Source of the DNA: an uncultured Chloroflexota bacterium
GTDB lineage: Bacteria; Chloroflexota; Dehalococcoidia; Lucifugimonadales; GCA-002694895
NCBI GenBank assembly: GCA_913045935.1
Contig: CAJWSY010000011.1
Coordinates: forward strand, 1 to 34,793
Length of the DNA stretch: 34,793 bases
Direction of reading: 5' to 3'
Each line of letters starts with the position of its first letter. Within the stretch, counting starts at the first letter, position 1. The position numbers and the translations under genes are program-made. Positions 1 through 9,985 of this stretch are shown here, one piece after another. The notes below the pieces were generated by a model, which searched no databases, was not told the origin of the DNA, and saw nothing but the letters and a program-made list of their open reading frames with translations.

Positions 1-2582
<2,582 letters not shown>

Positions 2583-2659
2583 TTACATTAAAAAACTTGT
2601 TTCTCAATTTAAGACTCAAAAATATTCAACTATTAAAGAACGATACTCCAAATTAAAGA

Positions 2660-2678
2660 AACGCATTTCAAATGCGTT
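2660..2678 (-). other. Perfect inverted repeat in the 23S leader
   Basis: A 19-nt perfect palindrome with 9-nt arms around a single central base. In the minus-strand transcript it forms a hairpin of about 7 bp with a TTGAA loop. It is flanked by a weaker CTCCAA/TTGGAG pairing (around 2646-2697) that could close a larger stem. It lies between the promoter and the 23S 5' end, so it may be a leader-processing or antitermination element. It is not followed by a strong U-tract, so a plain terminator is less likely. Confidence 0.5.
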
Positions 2679-2708
2679 AAACAATGAAATTGGAGCTCCA
2701 AGATGAGT

Positions 2709-2737
2709 AGTATATTCAATAGGAAATTTAGGGTCAA
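2709..2737 (-). promoter_or_regulatory. Sigma70-type promoter for the 23S rRNA gene
   Basis: On the minus strand there is a -35 box TTGACC (2732-2737), a spacer of exactly 17 nt, and a -10 box TATACT (2709-2714). It sits about 125 nt upstream of the mature 23S 5' end, with transcription expected to start near 2702. It is one of the closest matches to the sigma70 consensus in the window and explains how the 23S can be transcribed without an upstream 16S gene. Confidence 0.75.
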
Positions 2738-2798
2738 TACTTTTTAGTATTAAATTTAAAATAAAATCAATAATTATAAAATTGGATAGCCGATTAAG

Positions 2799-3392
2799 CT
2801 ATTCTTTTTCATTGTAAATATAATTACTTGGTAATTTGTCTTCAACACCTATTGTTACCATCAATTTCTGTACTATAAAATCATTTATATCATCTATATT
2901 TTTAGGAAATAAATAATATGGTGGATTAGGTGGCAATATTTTCACTCCTAATTGTGCTAATTTGGCCATGTTTTTTAAGTGCAAGGCATTTAAAGGAGTT
3001 TCACGAGGAACTAAAACCAATTCTCTTTTTTCCTTAATCATAACATCGGCAGCTCGTTTAATTAGATTGTCAGTAATCCCATTCGAAATAGATGATATTG
3101 TATTCATGCTTGCAGGAATTACAACCATAGCTTTGGATTTGAATCCTCCACTTGCAATAGGTGAATAAAAATCTCCATTACTAAATAATTTGAATCTTCC
3201 TGAAGAATCCCATTTTTCAATTGATTCACCGAAACTTGGCAATTTCTCGTCTTTCCAAACCATTCTTCCCGCCGAAGAGCAAACTAAAAATACATTTTTT
3301 TGTTTTTCTAAAAGTGAATCAATAAACTTATAAGCGAGAATTACTCCGCTTGCTCCAGTTATGGCAACTATTATAGGGGCGTCTGATTTCAT
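2799..3392 (-). CDS. ubiX: UbiX/MqnM-like flavin prenyltransferase
   Basis: Predicted to attach a dimethylallyl group to FMN, making the prenylated FMN cofactor needed by UbiD decarboxylases. The 197-aa length is normal for the family. The flavin-binding loop GASG is at residues 13-16, a PASMNT segment (family form CSMNT) is near residue 95, and the family signature RETPLN followed by HLKNM spans about residues 130-142, ending in the proline-rich PPNPPYY near 154-160. It is the last gene of a minus-strand operon behind ubiA (8-nt gap) and ubiD, the enzyme that uses its product. In futalosine-pathway organisms the equivalent set is named MqnP/MqnL/MqnM. Which quinone pathway runs here cannot be told from the window. 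Confidence 0.93.
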   Translation of the reverse strand: MKSDAPIIVAITGASGVILAYKFIDSLLEKQKNVFLVCSSAGRMVWKDEKLPSFGESIEKWDSSGRFKLFSNGDFYSPIASGGFKSKAMVVIPASMNTISSISNGITDNLIKRAADVMIKEKRELVLVPRETPLNALHLKNMAKLAQLGVKILPPNPPYYLFPKNIDDINDFIVQKLMVTIGVEDKLPSNYIYNEKE

Positions 3393-3400
3393 GTTTGTTT

Positions 3401-4249
3401 TTAAATTATTGAAATAATACCAAAACTAGAAATTAATAAAGAGAATAATGTATTCCATCTAAAAAATTCTGGTTTTAAATTAATTTTATCAGATTTGGGC
3501 CAATTTCTTAAATATTTTACTATATGAATTCCAAATCCAAGTATACATCCTAAGAAATATAAAAAATTTAAATTAAATAAATATCCACACAAAATAAATA
3601 AAATCATTGAAAAAACATCTAATGCTACTGCAATATAAAAAGTATTTATAATACCAAATTTAGAGCCAAATGATTGCAAGTCGTGTTGTTTTTGAAAATC
3701 ATAATCTTGGGTATGATAAATCATATCAAAACTAGATGCCCAAAACATAATTGCTAAGCTAAATATATAAATATTAAAATTCATGTTCCCATTTGCAACA
3801 ACCCAACCTCCTACTGGGGCTATGGATAATATGAAACCTAAAACAAAACTACAAAAAATTGTAAATCTTTTTGTAAATGGATAGAAAAACATTAATAACA
3901 AAACTAAAGGGCTTGAGTAAAACGCAAACTGATTTATATAAAAACATAAACTCATAAATAAAATTGAAGATATTATTATGACTCCCAATATATATTTCTT
4001 TGAAAGAGCTCCAGATGCCAGTGGTCTAAATTTAGTTCTGATATTTAGTTTATCAATGTCATAATCAATATACCTATTTATAGCCATCCCGAAAGTTCTA
4101 ACTAAAAATAATGCTAAAGACACTAAGCCAACGTCAACAATATTAATTTGGCCTTGGCTTGCCATCAAGCATCCAAAATAAGCAAAAGGTAAACTAAATA
4201 AAGTTTCGTGGATTTTAACTGATTTCGAAATTAATAATATTTTATTCAT
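3401..4249 (-). CDS. ubiA: UbiA-family polyprenyltransferase
   Basis: Integral membrane aromatic prenyltransferase that joins a polyprenyl chain to an aromatic quinone precursor. The first diphosphate/Mg motif is NRYIDYDID (N58, D62, D66), followed by the typical RTKFRPLASG. The second Asp-rich motif, DMIYHTQDYDF, lies near residue 180. The rest is a run of hydrophobic helices, and the 282-aa length is typical. I start at the ATG at 4249 rather than 27 nt upstream, because that ATG overlaps the ubiD stop as TAATG, a classic coupling arrangement, and the protein then begins at the usual place. With UbiD and UbiX in the same operon it probably acts in menaquinone or ubiquinone synthesis; the exact substrate is not resolvable. 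Confidence 0.92.
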   Translation of the reverse strand: MNKILLISKSVKIHETLFSLPFAYFGCLMASQGQINIVDVGLVSLALFLVRTFGMAINRYIDYDIDKLNIRTKFRPLASGALSKKYILGVIIISSILFMSLCFYINQFAFYSSPLVLLLMFFYPFTKRFTIFCSFVLGFILSIAPVGGWVVANGNMNFNIYIFSLAIMFWASSFDMIYHTQDYDFQKQHDLQSFGSKFGIINTFYIAVALDVFSMILFILCGYLFNLNFLYFLGCILGFGIHIVKYLRNWPKSDKINLKPEFFRWNTLFSLLISSFGIISII

Positions 4250-5706
4250 TAATCTTTGAATCCATATTTTCCCCAATTTTGGTCAACATAATCAACAATT
4301 TTTTCATCCATTAGTATTTCTTCAGGCCATTCTCTTACTCTTGGTTCCCCTTTTATCTTTGCAGTCGCATCTATTCCTAATTTGCCACTAAATCTATAGT
4401 ACTCCGATGAATGGTCTAAATCATCAGCCGGACCTTCGGTAATCATAAGATCTCTGTTTGGGTCAATGTTTACGCCTATTCTCCAAAAAACTTCAGATAA
4501 ATCTTGGATATTGACCCATTTATCCACAACTACAACAATTTTAGTTAATGACAACAACCCTAGTCCCCATATTGTATGCATAATTTTTTTTGCCTGACCC
4601 GGGTATTTTTTATTAATTGATACAATTATAAAATTATGAAATATACCTTCTGCTGGCATGTTAACATCTACGATCTCTGATGTGATTTTTTTCAAAGCTG
4701 GTAACATAAATCGTTCACTAGCTTTTCCTAAAAAATAATCCTCTTTAATTGGTCTTCCAACAGTAATAACAGGGAAAAGAGGGTTTTTCTTCATAGTAAC
4801 TGTTTTCAATTTAAAAGTAGGATATTGAGAAACAGGTGAATAATAACCTGTATGATCCCCAAATGGTCCCTCATCTCTATAATCATTTAAATCAACTTCT
4901 CCTTCAAGTACAATCTCTGCATGAGCAGGTACCATAACATCAATTGATTTACATTTTACTAGCTCTACTGGTTTAGATCTTATAAATCCTGACAGTAAAA
5001 ATTCATCTATATCAGGTGGTAAAGGGGCTGAAGCAGACCACATTGAAACAGGGTCACAACCAAGAACAATTGCTACAGGAATTTTATTTATACCTAGTTC
5101 TTTAGCATGATTTTCGTTTTGAGATCCACCTTTATAAGATTGCCAATGCATAATAGCATTATTTTCATCTAATATTTGAATTCTATACATACCAACATTA
5201 CGTTTCTTATTCATAGGATTATTTGAAATTACCATAGCTGCTGTCAGATATTTTCCTGCATCCAAAGGCCAAGATTTAAGTGCTGGCAAATCAGAAAAAT
5301 TAAACTCACTCTTTTCATACACCAATTCCTGTGAAGGAGCCCTTTTTACGGTTTTGGGTTTTATTTTCCTCATATTTAGAACGGTAAATAACATATCAAT
5401 TTTTTCTTTCATTGAATTGTTTTCTTTATCAATCAAAGAAATGATTTGATCTGACATGTTATATAATTCATCTAAATTTTTAACACCGAGTGCATTAGAA
5501 ATATGAGATTCTGAGCCAAACAAATTAGCTACAACTGGAATTTTATTATCATCTACATTTTCAAATATTACAGTATGGTCTTTTTTTTCAATAAGTTTAG
5601 TTACAATTTGTGTTATTTCTAATTCCGAAGAAACTTTTTTTTCTACAACATTTAGTAATTTTTGTTCATTCAGCCAATTCACATACTGCCTTAGGTCATC
5701 AAACAT
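4249..5706 (-). CDS. ubiD: UbiD-family prenyl-FMN-dependent decarboxylase
   Basis: Cytosolic UbiD decarboxylase acting on aromatic or unsaturated acids with the prenylated FMN made by UbiX. The 485-aa length is normal. The prFMN/metal-binding segment NVGMYRIQ is at about residues 170-177, and the catalytic acid region DEGPFGDHTGYY at about 278-289. A conserved stretch before it contains GCDPV and PLPPDIDE (217-235). The start ATG lies 1 nt after the stop of the upstream nucleotidyltransferase gene, and its stop overlaps the ubiA start, so the genes are almost certainly cotranscribed. In the futalosine route the equivalent enzyme (MqnL) decarboxylates a naphthoate intermediate; in the ubiquinone route it is a hydroxybenzoate. 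The substrate is inferred from context only. Confidence 0.93.
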   Translation of the reverse strand: MFDDLRQYVNWLNEQKLLNVVEKKVSSELEITQIVTKLIEKKDHTVIFENVDDNKIPVVANLFGSESHISNALGVKNLDELYNMSDQIISLIDKENNSMKEKIDMLFTVLNMRKIKPKTVKRAPSQELVYEKSEFNFSDLPALKSWPLDAGKYLTAAMVISNNPMNKKRNVGMYRIQILDENNAIMHWQSYKGGSQNENHAKELGINKIPVAIVLGCDPVSMWSASAPLPPDIDEFLLSGFIRSKPVELVKCKSIDVMVPAHAEIVLEGEVDLNDYRDEGPFGDHTGYYSPVSQYPTFKLKTVTMKKNPLFPVITVGRPIKEDYFLGKASERFMLPALKKITSEIVDVNMPAEGIFHNFIIVSINKKYPGQAKKIMHTIWGLGLLSLTKIVVVVDKWVNIQDLSEVFWRIGVNIDPNRDLMITEGPADDLDHSSEYYRFSGKLGIDATAKIKGEPRVREWPEEILMDEKIVDYVDQNWGKYGFKD

Positions 5707-5707
5707 T

Positions 5708-6346
5708 CTATTTACTCTTTTTTTGATTTCTTATTTTATTAGAAGCAAATTCAGATTCAAATACATCTCTAGGTATTTGAATAAACATTTCTTGTAAATT
5801 ATTGGGAATCATCATACTTTCAACATCTATAAATTTATTATCTACTTTTCTTCCTCCGACTATAAATTTTGTTCCTTTTATCTTTAAATTAAATAAACAA
5901 TCGTATATTTCAGAACTTTTATTTATATCATCATAAAATTTGGTATCAAAAAGTCTTACTAAAGTGTCACCTCCAATTAAAAAATCCGAACCAACAAAAA
6001 TTTCTGCTTTTTCAAAAAATGTGGATTTATTTGTTATAAGAACAGGAAACTTTTGGTTAAATTGATTAATTCTTTTAGATAATTCTATTTCTGTTAAATT
6101 TGATTTTGCTACATTGGAAACTGAAATTTCAAAAATTGGTTTTTTATTGCTAAATTGCATTCCATATTTAATAAGATCCAAATGACCAGGATGCAAAGGG
6201 TTAAAACTACCTGGGAAAATCAGGAAATCACTAAAAAATTCATAATCAAAATTCTTTGAACTATAAAAATCCTTTAAATCTGAATTTATATCAAAATAAA
6301 GAAATTTATATTCGTCGTTTATAATTTTTTTTAAATACTCAGTCAC
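5708..6346 (-). CDS. HxGH-type nucleotidyltransferase, partner of CinA-like protein
   Basis: A 212-aa protein with a Rossmann-type nucleotidyltransferase core. The (H/T)xGH signature GSFNPLHPGH is at residues 46-55, and the C-terminal ISSTxIR-type motif is degenerate (SNKIR). It also shows EKAEIFVGSDFLIGGDTL and a KFIVGGRKVD segment. These match, from memory, the C-terminal half of a larger CinA-like plus cytidylyltransferase-like protein known in plants and some bacteria, rather than plain NadD. About 40 N-terminal residues precede the core. The CinA-like half is encoded immediately upstream with an 8-nt gap, so the fused protein appears split here. NMN/NaMN adenylylation is a plausible activity but the substrate is unproven. 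Confidence 0.75.
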   Translation of the reverse strand: MTEYLKKIINDEYKFLYFDINSDLKDFYSSKNFDYEFFSDFLIFPGSFNPLHPGHLDLIKYGMQFSNKKPIFEISVSNVAKSNLTEIELSKRINQFNQKFPVLITNKSTFFEKAEIFVGSDFLIGGDTLVRLFDTKFYDDINKSSEIYDCLFNLKIKGTKFIVGGRKVDNKFIDVESMMIPNNLQEMFIQIPRDVFESEFASNKIRNQKKSK

Positions 6347-6354
6347 AAAATTCC

Positions 6355-6915
6355 TTAGATACTTACTAAACTAACATTATCTAAATCTAAATCTAAACTA
6401 GAAAAATTTAATGAATTATTTAATTGAATAATTTTTAAAACACTAAAACTAATGATAAAATCTTGTTGAGTTCTACTGAATTCATCTGCGATAAATTCTA
6501 TATGATAATTAATTGATTGCTTACCATTGTAAGTTGATATGTAACTACCATCATCAGATCTCTTATGTTTTTTAGTTTTCAAAGAAGAACTTACTGCTAT
6601 TGACAACAGATCATCATTTGATGAATTTAGTAGTGAAAAATCATCAAATTTGTTTTTACTAACTTTCGAAGTTAGTTGCAAATTAACATAGCTAGAAGAA
6701 TTACATTGTGTATAATCATTAATTGCTTTTCTAGAATATGGCATATATATTCCAATTAAATTTTTAGATATTCCTTCTTTATCCAAAAACCATTTAACTA
6801 ATCTTTGGCAAGATCCAAATAAGGAAAAAACAAATTTTTTATCAGAAAAATTTATTTCTTGTATAATTGCTTCCGTTTCTTTTTTTGAAACGTTGTAAAA
6901 TTCGTCATATTTCAT
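6355..6915 (-). CDS. CinA C-terminal-like (PncC-like) domain protein
   Basis: A 186-aa divergent protein resembling the CinA C-terminal domain, a family that includes NMN deamidases. Visible marks are a Gly/Ser-containing segment LFGSCQRLVKWFL (32-44), followed by YMPYSRKAI (58-66), and SIAVSSSL with KTKKHKRSDDGSY further on (about 105-125). The latter corresponds to the family's G-V-T-x-x-L and KRGEH-like stretch. The standard ESCTGG motif of PncC is not present. It is the first gene of the minus-strand operon and is directly followed by the nucleotidyltransferase to which it is fused in other organisms. It may act in pyridine nucleotide salvage or repair, but the family assignment rests on pattern memory and the activity is not established. 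Confidence 0.6.
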   Translation of the reverse strand: MKYDEFYNVSKKETEAIIQEINFSDKKFVFSLFGSCQRLVKWFLDKEGISKNLIGIYMPYSRKAINDYTQCNSSSYVNLQLTSKVSKNKFDDFSLLNSSNDDLLSIAVSSSLKTKKHKRSDDGSYISTYNGKQSINYHIEFIADEFSRTQQDFIISFSVLKIIQLNNSLNFSSLDLDLDNVSLVSI

Positions 6916-6945
6916 GATTTACATACAATTTCATATATATAAACT

Positions 6946-6951
6946 ATTATA
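6946..6951 (-). promoter_or_regulatory. Probable -10 element in the trkH / CinA-like divergent region
   Basis: The 61-nt region between the two divergent genes (6916-6976) is nearly pure A/T. It contains a perfect TATAAT on the minus strand, 31 nt upstream of the CinA-like start codon. The -35 position is weak (TGTTCT at 17 nt). The plus-strand promoter for trkH must lie in the same short stretch or just before it, but I cannot single out its boxes. Confidence 0.4.
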
Positions 6952-6976
6952 TATAGTTATATCTTATTAGAACATA

Positions 6977-8431
6977 ATGAATAAAAGAAAAAACAACCAA
7001 AAACCTGGTTCAAATATTGTTAGAATATCAAGACTAGAGTCAATAAAACCAATTGATATATCTATAAAGAATTTTGATTTTAAAAAACAATTCTACAACC
7101 CTTCTCTAACATTATTTTTATTATATGTGTCAATTATAATAATAGAAACATTTTTACTTCTTTTACCACAATCATCGGTTGACCCAGGAGAAAACTCATT
7201 TGTAAAATCATTATTTACTGCTACATCGTCTTTCACATTGACAGGACTTATAGTAGAAAATACCAATGAATTTTGGACACCTGTTGGAAAAGCAATTATT
7301 GTGTTTTTCATTTTCATCGGCGGAATAGGGTTTATGACATCTAGTTCGTTTATATTAAAACTTTTTGGTCAAAAAATTTCTCTTACTCAGCAAATTTTAT
7401 TAAGAGAATCTATAGCTGATTCACGATCTTTGGGTAATTTGCAGATTGGGAATATTATGTCAATACTTGGTCTGATTGTTTCATATAGTGTTTTTGTACA
7501 AATTATTATAGCAATATTATTAACTCTTATTTTGATACCTGATATGAATGTAAGCAACGCTATATTCCAAGGAATTGCTCATTCAATTTCTTCATTTAAT
7601 GGGGCAGGTTTTATATTTTTCAAAAACGAAGGATTGTTAGGTGGGTATGAAAACAACTCAAAAATACTTTTAACAATAGGAACAGGTCTTTTCTTAGGAA
7701 GCCTAGGTTATTTAGTGTTTTTAGATTTGTTCAAAAATTTAAGATGGCAAAAATTTTCATTGAATTCTAAAATTGTTTTATCATCAACAATATTCCTAAA
7801 CATTATTGGAACAATAATGTTTTTAATATTAGAATCAAGCTCAAATACTGGGGTACTAAATCATTTTTCTACTGGTGATTCTATCAAGCATTCTGTATTC
7901 AATACTATTAGCGGAAGAACTGCCGGATTTTCTTCTGTACCTTTTAATTTAATAAATCCATCTACTGTTATATGGTGTTCTGCTTTAATGTTTATTGGCG
8001 GAGCATCGGCATCTACTGCAGGTGGAATTAAAGTTAATACATTCATGGTAATATTTGCATTTATTAAAAGTACAATTACTGGATCTTCTAATACATCTAT
8101 TTTTGGTCGTAAAATTCCAGAAGAGCAAGTTAAAAGGTGCATTACCATAGCAACACTAGGAATATTTACAATTATATTTTCTTTAATTTTAGTTTCATTT
8201 ATCGAAAAGAATGGAGATACAAATAGTATTATTTTTGAAATTTGTTCAGCATTCGGTACAGTAGGACTTTCTTCAGGTTTTATCAAAGTAGCTACTAATA
8301 CATCAAAAATAATCCTTACGTTGTTAATGATTTTAGGAAGGATAGGTCCAATATCAATGATTTTGGCTTTGGGTAATATAAATAATCCGAAATTGTTCAA
8401 ATATGCAGAAGAAAGAGTTACAATAGGTTAA
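6977..8431 (+). CDS. trkH: TrkH/KtrB-family potassium transporter subunit
   Basis: Membrane-embedded K+ (or Na+-coupled K+) translocating subunit. The 484-aa protein shows the four-repeat pore plan. Selectivity-filter glycines are in SFTLTGL (G90), FNGAGF (G211), GRTAGF (G317) and FGTVGLSS (G430), and are separated by hydrophobic membrane helices. A polar, basic N-terminal tail of about 40 residues precedes the first helix. The gated loop region around GGASASTAGG (341-350) is also typical. The cytosolic RCK partner follows 10 nt downstream with a clear ribosome binding site, so they form a standard Trk/Ktr system. The presence of Gly at all four filter positions suggests K+ selectivity; whether it is Trk or Ktr type is open. 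Confidence 0.94.
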   Translation: MNKRKNNQKPGSNIVRISRLESIKPIDISIKNFDFKKQFYNPSLTLFLLYVSIIIIETFLLLLPQSSVDPGENSFVKSLFTATSSFTLTGLIVENTNEFWTPVGKAIIVFFIFIGGIGFMTSSSFILKLFGQKISLTQQILLRESIADSRSLGNLQIGNIMSILGLIVSYSVFVQIIIAILLTLILIPDMNVSNAIFQGIAHSISSFNGAGFIFFKNEGLLGGYENNSKILLTIGTGLFLGSLGYLVFLDLFKNLRWQKFSLNSKIVLSSTIFLNIIGTIMFLILESSSNTGVLNHFSTGDSIKHSVFNTISGRTAGFSSVPFNLINPSTVIWCSALMFIGGASASTAGGIKVNTFMVIFAFIKSTITGSSNTSIFGRKIPEEQVKRCITIATLGIFTIIFSLILVSFIEKNGDTNSIIFEICSAFGTVGLSSGFIKVATNTSKIILTLLMILGRIGPISMILALGNINNPKLFKYAEERVTIG

Positions 8432-8441
8432 GGAAAAAATA

Positions 8442-9101
8442 ATGAAAAAACAAGTTGCAGTAATAGGAATAGGAAGATTTGGCAGGAGTGTTGCTACTGA
8501 ATTATACAATTTAGGACATGATGTACTGGCCATTGATAAAATCGAAGACAGAGTTCAGGATATGCTTGGAAAAGTAACTTATCCTGTTTCAGGAGATGCG
8601 ACTAATGAGTCTACATTAAGAGAATTAGGTATCGCTTCTTACGATGCTGCTATTGTAGCTATTGGATCAGACACAGTTTCAAGTCTTATGACTTCAGTTT
8701 TACTTAAATCAATTGGAGTGCCATATGTTGTTGCAAGAGCTCAAGATGAATTGCAAAGAAATGCTCTAAAAAGAATACAAGTTGATAAAACACTATTAGC
8801 TGAACAAGAAATGGGAGCTCAATTAGCTCACAATTTATTTAATCCCAATGTTATAGAATATATGGGCATGACTTCTAATTACGGAATAAGCAAAGTTGAA
8901 GTCTCAGAAATTCAAAAAGGTAAGTCTCTTAAACAATTAAACATTGGTACCTCTAGGGATAAATATAATCTTACAGCTTTGGGAATAATCAGATCCAAGA
9001 ATATCATACTTAATCCTGATATTAATGAAATAATAAAAAAAGAAGATATTTTAATTCTAGCTGGTAATAACGAATTAATTGACAAAATGTTTGGAGAATA
9101 A
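8442..9101 (+). CDS. trkA: TrkA/KtrA RCK-domain potassium uptake regulator
   Basis: Cytosolic gating subunit of the TrkH channel, 219 aa, made of an N-terminal RCK/Rossmann domain and a C-terminal RCK_C domain. The nucleotide-binding motif GIGRFG is at residues 9-14, with the acidic end of strand two (AIDK) near residue 34. Motifs SGDATNESTL and AIVAIGSD, conserved in KtrA, follow. The RCK_C part covers about 135-219 and contains GKSLKQLNI. It is the single-RCK KtrA type rather than the double TrkA of enterobacteria. The spacing behind trkH (10 nt, AAGGAAAA site) supports co-expression. It is the only one of the three TrkA-like proteins in this cluster with an intact GxGxxG. Confidence 0.94.
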   Translation: MKKQVAVIGIGRFGRSVATELYNLGHDVLAIDKIEDRVQDMLGKVTYPVSGDATNESTLRELGIASYDAAIVAIGSDTVSSLMTSVLLKSIGVPYVVARAQDELQRNALKRIQVDKTLLAEQEMGAQLAHNLFNPNVIEYMGMTSNYGISKVEVSEIQKGKSLKQLNIGTSRDKYNLTALGIIRSKNIILNPDINEIIKKEDILILAGNNELIDKMFGE

Positions 9102-9109
9102 ATAATATT
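9093..9109 (+). promoter_or_regulatory. Shine-Dalgarno and inferred AUU start of the universal stress protein
   Basis: GGAG (9093-9096) lies inside the last codons of trkA, and an in-frame ATT (9107-9109) follows 10 nt later, just past the trkA stop. Between the upstream in-frame stop (9080-9082) and codon 9191 there is no ATG, GTG or TTG in the reading frame. The next codons nevertheless encode the conserved first strand of the USP fold. The spacing is slightly long, so the exact start is uncertain. Confidence 0.45.
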
Positions 9110-9544
9110 TTTCGCGCTGATAAACAGTCAACAAATCCCAAGACAAATAAAATTATAGTAGGAATTTCAGGCTCCTATCTCGACGAAGGGTTGATTAAAA
9201 GAGCCATGGAAATAGCTGATGACCAAACAGAAATTTGTATGTTGTATGTAATAATCATCCCAAAATCTAAAGCATTAGATATAGAAGATAAAAACTCATT
9301 TTCAAGAGCAGAAAATGTTTTAAAAAAACTAGAAGAAAAATTTCAAAATAAAGTAAATATATATGGAGAAATCATTCAATCAAGACATGCCGGAGCAGCT
9401 ATAATTGAAATTGCTCATATTAATAACCCAAGTCTATTATTAATAGGAGTAAACGAAAATTCAAATTCAGATTCTATAATTGGGTCGAATGCTTCATATA
9501 TACTAAAGAATACAACCTATCCCACTTTAATATATAAAAAATAA
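9107..9544 (+). CDS. Universal stress protein (UspA family)
   Basis: Small cytosolic alpha/beta USP-fold protein, probably nucleotide-binding. The first strand KIIVGISGSY (about residues 15-24 from an ATT start at 9107) matches the family's K-I-L-V-A-V-D-G-S start, with Gly-Ser in place of Asp-Gly-Ser. The C-terminal end has LLIGVNENSNS, then GSNASYIL and PTLIYK, the usual G-x2-G-x9-G(S/T) ATP-binding region in degraded form. A TTG start at 9191 would remove strand one, so I prefer the longer form of 145 aa, a normal family length, although no standard start codon is available. It sits 5 nt after trkA in the K+ cluster, where USPs often act as regulators of transport. Confidence 0.8.
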   Translation: MFRADKQSTNPKTNKIIVGISGSYLDEGLIKRAMEIADDQTEICMLYVIIIPKSKALDIEDKNSFSRAENVLKKLEEKFQNKVNIYGEIIQSRHAGAAIIEIAHINNPSLLLIGVNENSNSDSIIGSNASYILKNTTYPTLIYKK

Positions 9545-9550
9545 ATTAAC

Positions 9551-9979
9551 ATGAATAAAACATCTAAAAATAATATTTTAATAATTGGAGTTTCAGATAT
9601 TTCTATCTATATACTTGAATCATTGCTAAATTGTAATAAAAATTACAATATTACCCTTGTTTTAGATCAAAACGTAATAGAAGAGAAATTGATTGAAATT
9701 AAAAAATTTTCAAATTTAATCAATATAATCCCTGAAATCCTACCAGAATCTAACATTTTCAAATCCAAAGAACGTGCTAATAATTTACTCACAATTTGTG
9801 CATCAAATGATTATAAATTGAATATTTTATATTCCGCCATGTTCAAATCAACAACCAAGAATGATAATGTGTTTTGTTACATTAATAAAAACAAATATGA
9901 AAATCTATTTAATACAAAAAAAATTATTATATTTAATTCTTGGGATATACCTTCAAATCTCAGTTCATTTTGGAAATAA
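9551..9979 (+). CDS. Degenerate TrkA-N-like Rossmann protein
   Basis: A 142-aa protein that resembles a single RCK/TrkA-N domain. It has a first strand NILIIGVSD (8-16), a second strand NITLVLDQN (33-41), and a later strand LLTICASND. The glycine-rich NAD loop is missing (GVSDIS instead of GxGxxG), so dinucleotide binding is doubtful. No RCK_C domain is present. It lies 6 nt behind the universal stress gene and 6 nt before another TrkA-like gene, so the two together look like a split, diverged two-lobe RCK protein. It could be a structural or regulatory subunit of the TrkH system. Family assignment is moderate and function is inferred from position. Confidence 0.6.
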   Translation: MNKTSKNNILIIGVSDISIYILESLLNCNKNYNITLVLDQNVIEEKLIEIKKFSNLINIIPEILPESNIFKSKERANNLLTICASNDYKLNILYSAMFKSTTKNDNVFCYINKNKYENLFNTKKIIIFNSWDIPSNLSSFWK

Positions 9980-9985
9980 CATATT

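Noticed and set aside
4250-4276. Upstream start for ubiA inside ubiD
   Set aside because: The ATG overlapping the ubiD stop (TAATG) gives a normal UbiA N-terminus and a typical coupling arrangement.
7861-8400. 179-codon frame on the minus strand inside trkH
   Set aside because: A shadow of the hydrophobic trkH coding sequence, with no domain marks, while trkH itself is clear.
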